Source of the DNA: SYIM01 sp044359405
GTDB lineage: Bacteria; Pseudomonadota; Gammaproteobacteria; Burkholderiales; Burkholderiaceae_E
DNA length: 5,523 nt
Reading direction: 5' to 3'
NCBI GenBank assembly: GCA_044359405.1
Contig: JBIKMC010000230.1
Span: 1 to 5,523 of the forward strand
Shown: positions 1 to 5,523 of the stretch, piece by piece
Layout: each line of letters opens with the position of its first letter
Numbering within the stretch: the first letter of the stretch is position 1
Notes under the pieces: model-generated
What the model saw: only the letters and a program-made list of their open reading frames with translations
Database searches by the model: none
Told to the model about the DNA's origin: nothing
Made by a program: the position numbers and the translations under genes

Positions 1-1032
1 TGGAACCCCTTCTACCAGTCTCAGTGCATTCAGCATGAACTCGAAGGGCAGATCGGTCGCTGACAGCACACGCATATCGGCCACTGGCGGCTTCGTCATG
101 TACTGACCCGGGTGACGCACCCGCACCTCGCGCACGATCCGGTCATGAAATGACAGCTTACCGTGCGCGCCGGCCCCTAATCCCAGGTAGTCCCCGAAAC
201 GCCAATAATTCAGATTGTGCCGGCAGCGATGGTCGGGCTGCGCATACGCCGAGACCTCATAGGGCTCAAGCCCAGCCTCGCTCAGCCGCACTTCGACCAG
301 GGCCTGCATGTCGGCCGCGAGATCCTCATCCGGAAGCGGCGGTGGCTTCTTGGCGAACGGGGTTTGGGGTTCCAGCGTCAGGTGATAGCAGGACAGGTGA
401 GGAGGCCGGAACTGCAGGGCACAGTCCAGGTCTCGCGACAGCATGGCCAGCGTCTGTTGCGGCAAGGCGTACATCAGGTCGAGGTTCCAGGTCTTGAATA
501 TCCCGGCCGCACACTCCACGGCGCGCAGGGCCTGATCGGCGTCGTGCACGCGACCAATCGCTGCCAAAGCGGTGTCGTCAAAGGTCTGAACCCCGATGGA
601 AAGACGCGTCACGCCGGCCTGCGCAAAACCCTCAAAACGTTCACGCTCAAAGGTGCCTGGATTGGCCTCCAGCGTGATCTCGGCGTCGGCTGACAGACGC
701 AGATAGGTACGCAACATCGTGATAAGGCGCTCGATGCTGCGGGGTGAAAACAGGCTGGGCGTACCGCCGCCAATGAATACGGTATGCACTGTTCGACCCC
801 ACACCGATGGCACGCTAGCCTCAAGATCGCGCTGCAGGGCATCCAGATAATCGCTTTCAGGCGGGTGCTGCGAGCCTGACTCACCGCGCCATTCGTGCGA
901 GTTGAAATCGCAATACGGACATTTGCGCAGACACCACGGTAGGTGCACATAAACCGACAGCGGCAAGGGCGTCGACACGCCGACTGCCTGGCTGCTTCGG
1001 GGCGCGGCCACAGTCAGAGCAGACGAGTTCAT
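1..1032 (-). CDS. hemW: Radical-SAM heme chaperone HemW (3' end cut by window edge)
   Basis: Open from ATG at 1032 to the left edge: 344 codons, so a few dozen C-terminal residues are missing (E. coli HemW is 378 aa). HemW binds heme and an iron-sulfur cluster and is thought to pass heme to respiratory proteins. It was long misannotated as oxygen-independent coproporphyrinogen oxidase. Visible: radical-SAM CxxxCxxC at C34, C38 and C41; glycine motif IGGGTPS at 87-93; EANPG at 122-126; RLSIGVQTF at 143-151; NLDLMYALP at 183-191; and the HNxxYW motif at 272-277 (HNLNYW) tied to heme binding in HemW. Asp, not Cys, follows the third cluster cysteine (CPYCDF), which separates it from true HemN (CxxxCxxCxC). 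About 27 residues precede the core. No in-frame start codon stands just behind the nearby AGGAGG, so ATG 1032 is preferred; it overlaps the stop of a mini-ORF (see 1029-1184). Last gene visible of the rph-rdgB-hemW arm. Confidence 0.95.
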   Translation of the reverse strand, partial: MNSSALTVAAPRSSQAVGVSTPLPLSVYVHLPWCLRKCPYCDFNSHEWRGESGSQHPPESDYLDALQRDLEASVPSVWGRTVHTVFIGGGTPSLFSPRSIERLITMLRTYLRLSADAEITLEANPGTFERERFEGFAQAGVTRLSIGVQTFDDTALAAIGRVHDADQALRAVECAAGIFKTWNLDLMYALPQQTLAMLSRDLDCALQFRPPHLSCYHLTLEPQTPFAKKPPPLPDEDLAADMQALVEVRLSEAGLEPYEVSAYAQPDHRCRHNLNYWRFGDYLGLGAGAHGKLSFHDRIVREVRVRHPGQYMTKPPVADMRVLSATDLPFEFMLNALRLVEGVP

Positions 1033-1184
1033 CTGCAACGCCGCATCAGGTAACGACGCGCCGTCATCAGCCGCCCTCCTGCAATAAAGCGCGAGGTGCC
1101 GTCATCATCGGCCCTGGTGCAATGCAGTGCGAGGTGCCGTCATCACCTGCCCTGGTCCGATGCGGTGCGAGGGGCCATCATCAT
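1029..1184 (-). other. Chain of four overlapping mini-ORFs linking rdgB to hemW
   Basis: Four short reading frames follow each other on the minus strand with no base between them. A: 1184-1143, MMMAPRTASDQGR, whose ATG overlaps the rdgB stop (ATGA). B: 1143-1105, MTAPRTALHQGR. C: 1105-1067 (or from 1108), MTAPRALLQEGG. D: 1067-1029, MTARRYLMRRCR, whose TGA overlaps the hemW ATG at 1032-1030 (ATGA). Junctions A/B, B/C and C/D are TGATG, sharing one base. The last codons of A, B and C are purine-rich (CAGGGCAGG, CAGGGC, AGGAGGGC) and could act as Shine-Dalgarno sites for the next start. The arrangement is seen directly. That the peptides are translated, or matter, is inference. Synonymous changes dominate only weakly between A and B and not between B and C, so coupling looks likelier than a conserved peptide function. 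Each mini-ORF corresponds to one 38-bp tandem unit. Confidence 0.4.
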
Positions 1185-1204
1185 CCGCCCAGCTGCGCCT
1201 CAGC
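1053..1204. repeat. 38-bp tandem repeat, about four diverged copies
   Basis: Head-to-tail copies lie at 1053-1090, 1091-1128, 1129-1166 and 1167-1204. On the plus strand the shared part begins gcgaggtgccgtcatca and continues through gccctggtg. By eye, 1129-1166 matches 1091-1128 at 33 of 38 positions, and the two outer copies each match it at 28 of 38. The copy at 1167-1204 runs into rdgB, covering its last seven codons (residues 198-204) and stop. The copy at 1053-1090 holds the AGGAGG box and the start of mini-ORF D. The copies adjoin with no unique spacers, so this is not a CRISPR array, and no strong hairpin forms within a unit. It fills most of the rdgB-hemW gap. Confidence 0.85.
1075..1080 (-). 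promoter_or_regulatory. Perfect Shine-Dalgarno AGGAGG before mini-ORF D
   Basis: The minus strand reads AGGAGG here, seven bases before the ATG at 1067-1065. It is the strongest ribosome-binding site in the left arm, yet it is placed for a 12-codon ORF and not for hemW itself, whose ATG lies 42 bases further on with no clear site of its own. The other repeat copies have CCAGGG at the equivalent place, so this copy carries changes that strengthen the box. It could serve as the independent entry point for ribosomes that then reach hemW through the ATGA overlap. Confidence 0.5.
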
Positions 1205-1795
1205 GCGCAGTCGCTCAACCAGCACCCGCAGGGCACGGCCGCGATGGCTCAGGACATTTTTACGCTCGGGCGCCAACTCGGCCGCCGTCATGCCTTGATC
1301 GGGAAGCCAGAAATAAGGGTCGTAGCCAAAGCCCCCCCCGCCGCGCGGCGCATCAATCACCTGCCCGTCCCATCGGGCATCAGCCACGAGGGGATACGGA
1401 TCATTCACCTGGCGCACCAGCACCAGCACGCAAACATAGCAGGCGGCTCGATCCTCATGTGGCGCGAGCTGATGCAGCAGCCGTGCGTTGTTGGCCGCGT
1501 CGCTGTGCTCGCCACCGGCCATGGCCGCATAGCGGGCCGAATGAACCCCAGGCGCACCACCCAGAGCCCGCACGCATATGCCCGAGTCATCGGCCAGCGC
1601 TGGCAACCCGGTGGCCGCGCTGGCATGCCGCGCTTTGGCCAGAGCATTCTCAAGAAAGCTTAAAAATGGTTCTTCAGCGTCACTAACCCCCAGAGCCTTC
1701 TGCGAGATCAGTTCAATGCCCAGAGGCGCCACCAAGGCCTGAAACTCGCGCAGTTTGCCCGAGTTACCAGAGGCCAGAACGATACGCGGTATCAC
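1181..1795 (-). CDS. rdgB: dITP/XTP pyrophosphatase (RdgB/HAM1 family)
   Basis: A 204-aa Ham1/RdgB protein (E. coli about 197 aa). It hydrolyses non-canonical purine triphosphates (dITP, ITP, XTP) to monophosphates plus pyrophosphate in the cytoplasm, keeping deaminated bases out of DNA and RNA. Visible in order: the nucleotide-binding N-terminus SGNSGKLREF at 9-18; FLENALAKARHA at 47-58 with the family's conserved Glu; ADDSG at 68-72, where the Asp pair serves metal binding and catalysis; PGVHSARYA at 82-90; GFGYDP at 155-160; K179; and SHRGRA at 183-188, the purine-recognition segment. The start is GTG at 1795-1793, three bases after the rph TGA (1801-1799), with no convincing Shine-Dalgarno site, so coupling to rph is likely. 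The stop lies inside a 38-bp repeat copy and overlaps the ATG of the first mini-ORF. A run of eight C (1332-1339 plus strand) encodes the glycines just before GFGYDP. Confidence 0.96.
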   Translation of the reverse strand: MIPRIVLASGNSGKLREFQALVAPLGIELISQKALGVSDAEEPFLSFLENALAKARHASAATGLPALADDSGICVRALGGAPGVHSARYAAMAGGEHSDAANNARLLHQLAPHEDRAACYVCVLVLVRQVNDPYPLVADARWDGQVIDAPRGGGGFGYDPYFWLPDQGMTAAELAPERKNVLSHRGRALRVLVERLRAEAQLGG

Positions 1796-1798
1796 AGA

Positions 1799-2545
1799 TC
1801 AGTCCCGCGCCAAGGCCGCATGGCCCGAGCCCAAAGCATCACGCTGCGCCGCGATCAGTCGGGCGATGCCACCCTGGGCAAGGTCCAACAGACGATCAAG
1901 CTCAGCGCGCGAAAACGGCGCGCCCTCCGCGGTGCCCTGCACTTCGACAAGACCACCCGAGGCCGTCATGACCACATTCAGATCCGTATCGCAGGCCGAG
2001 TCTTCCGCATAGTCGAGGTCGAGCACAGGCTGACCATGAAAAATACCCACTGAGACGGCTGCGATGGGTTCACGTACTGGCGAGGCTTTGAGCACGCCCT
2101 TGGCCATCAATTGTTCGACCGCATCACAGGCGGCCACGAAGGCACCGCTAATCGACGCGCAACGCGTACCGCCATCGGCCTGAAGTACATCGCAGTCAAG
2201 CGTAATGGTTCGTTCGCCCAAAGCGGCCAGATCAAACACCGCACGCAGGCTACGGCCTATCAGTCGCTGAATTTCCAGCGTGCGCCCGCTTTGCTTGCCG
2301 CGGGCCGCCTCGCGATCCCCCCGCGTATGCGTGGCCCGGGGCAGCATGCCGTATTCGGCCGTCACCCAGCCACGCCCCTGCCCTTTCATGAATGACGGCA
2401 CTCGCTCTTCGACGCTGGCCGTGCACAGGACACGCGTGTCGCCGCAGGTCATGAGCACCGATCCCTCGGCATGGCGGGTGAACGAACGGGTGATTTCAAT
2501 GGCACGCAAGGCATCGGCAACGCGGCCGCTGGGTCTGGCTGTCAT
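1799..2545 (-). CDS. rph: Ribonuclease PH
   Basis: A 248-aa RNase PH, close to the usual 238-240. It is a phosphorolytic 3'-5' exoribonuclease that trims tRNA 3' ends using phosphate and releases nucleoside diphosphates; family members form hexameric rings. Visible: early RPSGR at 4-8; GWVTAEYGMLPRATHTR at 59-75; GKQSGRTLEIQRLIGRSLR at 83-101, where R88 is the likely phosphate-contacting Arg; LDCDVLQADGGTR at 116-128, with R128 in the second conserved GTR; and the acidic cluster LDLDYAEDSACDTD at 175-188, which holds the metal-binding catalytic Asp residues. ATG 2545 is chosen because MTARPSGR matches the family start and GGAG (2555-2552, minus strand) lies six bases upstream. The frame stays open to a TTG at 2632, but those 29 residues are not family-like. 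First gene of the leftward arm, divergent from yicC. Confidence 0.96.
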   Translation of the reverse strand: MTARPSGRVADALRAIEITRSFTRHAEGSVLMTCGDTRVLCTASVEERVPSFMKGQGRGWVTAEYGMLPRATHTRGDREAARGKQSGRTLEIQRLIGRSLRAVFDLAALGERTITLDCDVLQADGGTRCASISGAFVAACDAVEQLMAKGVLKASPVREPIAAVSVGIFHGQPVLDLDYAEDSACDTDLNVVMTASGGLVEVQGTAEGAPFSRAELDRLLDLAQGGIARLIAAQRDALGSGHAALARD

Positions 2546-2631
2546 GGGGGTCTCCGGCCGGTTGTCAGCCGACGCTAGGTAGAATGGCGAATGCGGCGAA
2601 TCTACCAGAACACATGAGCGGCTTGTCTGCA
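2546..2631. promoter_or_regulatory. Divergent control region between rph and yicC
   Basis: These 86 bases separate the preferred starts of two divergent genes and must hold, or lie close to, promoters for both operons. Plus-strand candidate: a -10-like TAGAAT at 2580-2585, with no matching -35 at normal spacing (TTGTCA at 2562-2567 is only 12 bases away). Minus-strand candidate: an extended -10-like TGG-TAGATT at 2607-2599, also without a good -35. Both would place transcription starts near 2592, so the two promoters would overlap. The existence of a divergent promoter region follows from gene layout; the individual boxes are weak eye matches. Confidence 0.4.
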
Positions 2632-3543
2632 ATGAATAACACCGCCCCCGCTCGTCCCATCCAGAGCATGACCGGCTATGCCTCGGTCACGCGCGACAGT
2701 GCCTACGGCCAGGTTACGGTCGAGGTGCGCAGCGTCAACTCGCGCTTTCTTGATCTGACCATGCGTATACCCGATGAGGTGCGCGCCACCGAGTGGCCGC
2801 TGCGCGAACTTATCAGCCACCGAATCCAACGCGGCAAGGTCGAGTGCAGGGTCAGCCTGAAGTCGAGTGCTGTGCGCAGCGATGCCGCTGGCATCGACGC
2901 CCGAGCATTGGCCGGGTTCGGCGTCGCCTGTGCCGCTATTCGCGCACACATGCCTGAGGTGGCCCCACCCTCAATCGCCGATGCACTGCGCTGGCCCGGC
3001 GTGCTGGCCGAACGTGACCCACGGGACGCCCTCACCACCCTCGCAATCGAGGCAGGCACACTTGCGCTTGACGCACTCTTAGAGCATCGGGTTCGCGAGG
3101 GCGAGCGATTGATCGGCTTCATCCTCGAGCGCGCGCAGGCAATTGAAGCGATAGTGGCCAAGTTGTCGCTCGTCCGCGAAGATCTGCTGCGTCAACATGA
3201 AACGCGCCTGATTGAACGACTGCGCGCGGCGCTGACCGCCACAGAAGTGGCTCTGCCGTTTGAGGAGACCATGGCCAGGGTGCGGCAAGAGGTCACGCTA
3301 CACGGCATGCGGGCCGATGTCACCGAAGAGCTCGATCGGCTTACCGCACACCTGGCCGAGCTGCGAGAGGCCTGCGCCCGCCCTGGGCCGGTGGGCAAGC
3401 GCCTTGACTTTTTACTGCAGGAATTCAACCGTGAGGCCAACACGCTGGGCTCGAAAGCGGCGTTGGTCAATCTGAATCAGGCAGCTATCGAACTGAAACT
3501 GTTGATCGAGCAGATCCGCGAGCAAGTACAGAACCTCGAATGA
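2632..3543 (+). CDS. yicC: YicC family endoribonuclease
   Basis: A 303-aa protein from ATG 2632 (E. coli YicC about 287 aa). E. coli YicC has been reported as an endoribonuclease affecting the small RNA RyhB; the family is widespread and was long 'stress-induced, uncharacterised'. Visible: the N-terminal signature SMTGYA at 12-17; VEVRSVNSRFLDL at 30-42; RIQRGKVEC at 64-72; a charged, probably coiled helical middle (about 140-245); and the C-terminal DUF1732-type block GPVGKRLDFLLQEFNREANT at 252-271, followed by LGSKA and ending IEQIREQVQNLE, which are its best conserved parts. The start is uncertain: the frame also has ATGs at 2584 and 2614, and most family members begin only a few residues before SMTGYA. 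ATG 2632 keeps room for promoters; no start has a strong ribosome-binding site. The stop overlaps the gmk start (ATGA), so the two genes are coupled. Confidence 0.93.
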   Translation: MNNTAPARPIQSMTGYASVTRDSAYGQVTVEVRSVNSRFLDLTMRIPDEVRATEWPLRELISHRIQRGKVECRVSLKSSAVRSDAAGIDARALAGFGVACAAIRAHMPEVAPPSIADALRWPGVLAERDPRDALTTLAIEAGTLALDALLEHRVREGERLIGFILERAQAIEAIVAKLSLVREDLLRQHETRLIERLRAALTATEVALPFEETMARVRQEVTLHGMRADVTEELDRLTAHLAELREACARPGPVGKRLDFLLQEFNREANTLGSKAALVNLNQAAIELKLLIEQIREQVQNLE

Positions 3544-4178
3544 ACGACGCCACTCAGCAAGCCAATCCAGGCTCGGTCTTCACCATTGTCGCGCCCTCGG
3601 GCGCCGGTAAAACCTCGCTGGTTCGAGCCCTGCTCGAGCGGCAGCCGCAGGTACAACTGTCGGTGTCTTACACCACACGCCCGCCTCGGCCGGGAGAAGT
3701 CGATGGCCGCGACTACAACTTTGTTGGCCGCGCCGACTTCGAGGCGCGACGCGAGCGCGGCGAGTTTCTTGAGTGGGCGCAGGTGCACGGCAATCTGTAC
3801 GCAACCTCACGGGCCTGGATCTCGCAGCGAGTGTCCCAGGGCACCGACATCGTGCTTGAAATCGACTGGCAGGGCGCAGCCCAGGTGCACCGCCTTTTTC
3901 CGGATGCCGTCGGTATTTTTATCGCGCCACCCTCGATCGACGAACTCAGGCGACGACTGCGCGAACGCGCGCAGGATCAAGAGGAGGTCATCGAGCGCAG
4001 AATTCAGGCTGCGCGCGGTGAGCTCGAGCAGGCCCATCGATTCCAATATGTTATTATCAATCAAGACTTTGCGAGTGCGCTTGATGAACTGGCCGCGGTC
4101 GTGAAAACGGCCCGGCTGCGGTTTTCTAAGCAGCTGGCCAAAGACCCTGATCGTTTTGCCGCCCTTGGCATTCGCTAG
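3540..4178 (+). CDS. gmk: Guanylate kinase
   Basis: A 212-aa guanylate kinase (E. coli 207). It transfers phosphate from ATP to GMP (or dGMP), giving GDP, a required step in making GTP and dGTP. Visible: P-loop APSGAGKTSL at 18-27 with K24; the GMP-binding region SYTTRPPRPGEVDGRDYNFV at 43-62 (the TTRxPRxGE signature); GEFLEWAQVHGNLYATS at 74-90, with acidic E78 and the Y/TS contacts; EIDWQGA at 107-113; the Arg-rich lid with RRRLRERAQDQEEVIERRI at 137-155; and VIINQDF at 171-177. All key residues are present. ATG 3540 overlaps the yicC TGA by four bases, with no clear Shine-Dalgarno site, pointing to translational coupling. It is followed after 54 bases by rpoZ. Its product GDP feeds GTP, a substrate of the (p)ppGpp synthetase encoded two genes downstream. 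Confidence 0.98.
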   Translation: MNDATQQANPGSVFTIVAPSGAGKTSLVRALLERQPQVQLSVSYTTRPPRPGEVDGRDYNFVGRADFEARRERGEFLEWAQVHGNLYATSRAWISQRVSQGTDIVLEIDWQGAAQVHRLFPDAVGIFIAPPSIDELRRRLRERAQDQEEVIERRIQAARGELEQAHRFQYVIINQDFASALDELAAVVKTARLRFSKQLAKDPDRFAALGIR

Positions 4179-4183
4179 GCACG

Positions 4184-4196
4184 GCCGGTTTCCGGC
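4184..4196. other. Small perfect hairpin after gmk
   Basis: GCCGG, a three-base TTT loop and CCGGC form a short perfect inverted repeat six bases after the gmk stop. The sequence after it (aaactttctct) has only broken runs of T, so it is a poor intrinsic terminator. It may slow or process the transcript between gmk and rpoZ, or may be chance in GC-rich DNA. Confidence 0.3.
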
Positions 4197-4232
4197 AAAC
4201 TTTCTCTAATAACTGTAAGGCAACGACACGCC

Positions 4233-4436
4233 ATGGCCCGTATCACCGTCGAAGACTGCCTCAAGCAGATCCCCAACCGATTCGAACTCACCCTGGCCGC
4301 CACGTATCGCGCCCGCATGCTGGCCCAGGGTCACACCCCAAAAATCGAATCACGCGACAAACCCACGGTCACTGCGCTGCGCGAAATCGCCTCCGGCAAG
4401 ATCGGCAGCGAAATGCTGCGGCGCGTTCCCACCTGA
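4233..4436 (+). CDS. rpoZ: DNA-directed RNA polymerase omega subunit
   Basis: A 67-aa omega subunit, which helps beta' fold and join the core enzyme. The N-terminus MARITVEDCLKQIPNRFELT matches the family (E. coli [20 protein letters not shown]). It continues with ATYRARML at 23-30, then DKPTVTALREIASGKI at 42-57. It ends there without the roughly 25-residue acidic/Gln-rich tail of the 91-aa E. coli protein; this short form is usual in Betaproteobacteria. The retained MAR-x-T start is the part of omega that, with beta', lines ppGpp site 1 in E. coli RNA polymerase, which fits its place before rsh. An AAGG at 4217-4220 lies 12 bases upstream of the ATG, rather far for a ribosome-binding site. 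The rsh start follows 50 bases after the stop. Confidence 0.97.
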   Translation: MARITVEDCLKQIPNRFELTLAATYRARMLAQGHTPKIESRDKPTVTALREIASGKIGSEMLRRVPT

Positions 4437-4486
4437 AGCCTCGCCTCGCTCATGTCATGGTCTGACTGCGCGCAACGTTGTCAGCC

Positions 4487-5523
<1,037 letters not shown>

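Noticed and set aside
150..693. Plus-strand open frames opposite hemW
   Set aside because: The minus strand carries intact HemW motifs through this stretch; the plus-strand frames show low-complexity shadow composition.
1..1032. Calling the first gene hemN (coproporphyrinogen III dehydrogenase)
   Set aside because: The fourth cysteine of the HemN cluster motif is replaced by Asp, and the HemW HNxxYW motif is present.
1033..1180. Rho-independent terminator or separate hemW promoter in the rdgB-hemW gap
   Set aside because: I see no hairpin with a T run on the minus strand and no convincing -35/-10 pair; the space is filled by the repeat.
1053..1204. CRISPR array
   Set aside because: Units adjoin with no unique spacers, copies are strongly diverged, the array overlaps the rdgB end and no cas gene is present.
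1096..1686. Long plus-strand open frames opposite rdgB (also 1127-1663)
   Set aside because: They lie antisense to a clear rdgB gene, are Pro/Arg/His/Ala-rich as expected for GC-rich shadow frames, and show no family motif.
2546..2632. Longer rph start at TTG 2632
   Set aside because: The extra 29 residues are not like the family start, while ATG 2545 begins MTARPSGR with GGAG at correct spacing.
4184..4196. Intrinsic terminator after gmk
   Set aside because: The stem has only five pairs and lacks a following T tract; rpoZ and rsh continue in the same direction.

Overview
The window looks like a core chromosomal segment of a high-GC betaproteobacterium, most likely Burkholderiales. The basis is a compact 67-residue omega subunit, the gmk-rpoZ-rsh order beside yicC, and the rph-rdgB-hemW arm. 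This taxonomic call is inferred from gene content and protein style, without a database search. There is no sign of mobile DNA, a CRISPR array, tRNA or rRNA.

Layout. Two gene sets diverge from a short control region at about 2546-2631. Leftward on the minus strand run rph (RNase PH), rdgB (dITP/XTP pyrophosphatase, GTG start three bases after the rph stop) and hemW (radical-SAM heme chaperone, cut by the left edge). Rightward on the plus strand run yicC (endoribonuclease family), gmk (guanylate kinase, ATGA overlap with yicC), rpoZ (RNA polymerase omega) and an rsh/spoT-type (p)ppGpp synthetase/hydrolase, cut by the right edge.

How the genes fit together. The right arm joins guanine nucleotide supply (Gmk) to the enzyme that makes and degrades (p)ppGpp (Rsh) and to omega, which in E. 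coli forms part of one ppGpp site on RNA polymerase. The left arm combines tRNA 3'-end trimming (Rph), nucleotide-pool cleaning (RdgB) and heme delivery (HemW). Most junctions are tight, which suggests two operons with translational coupling.

Most unusual feature. The 148-base rdgB-hemW gap (1033-1180) is not ordinary spacer. It carries about four diverged tandem copies of a 38-bp unit (about 1053-1204). Read on the minus strand, these form an unbroken chain of four 12-13-codon mini-ORFs. Each stop overlaps the next start (TGATG or ATGA), the first start overlaps the rdgB stop, and the last stop overlaps the hemW start. The 38-bp period equals 13 codons minus the one shared base, exactly what is needed to keep such a stop-start relay in phase. 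Ribosomes could in principle pass from rdgB to hemW by serial reinitiation.
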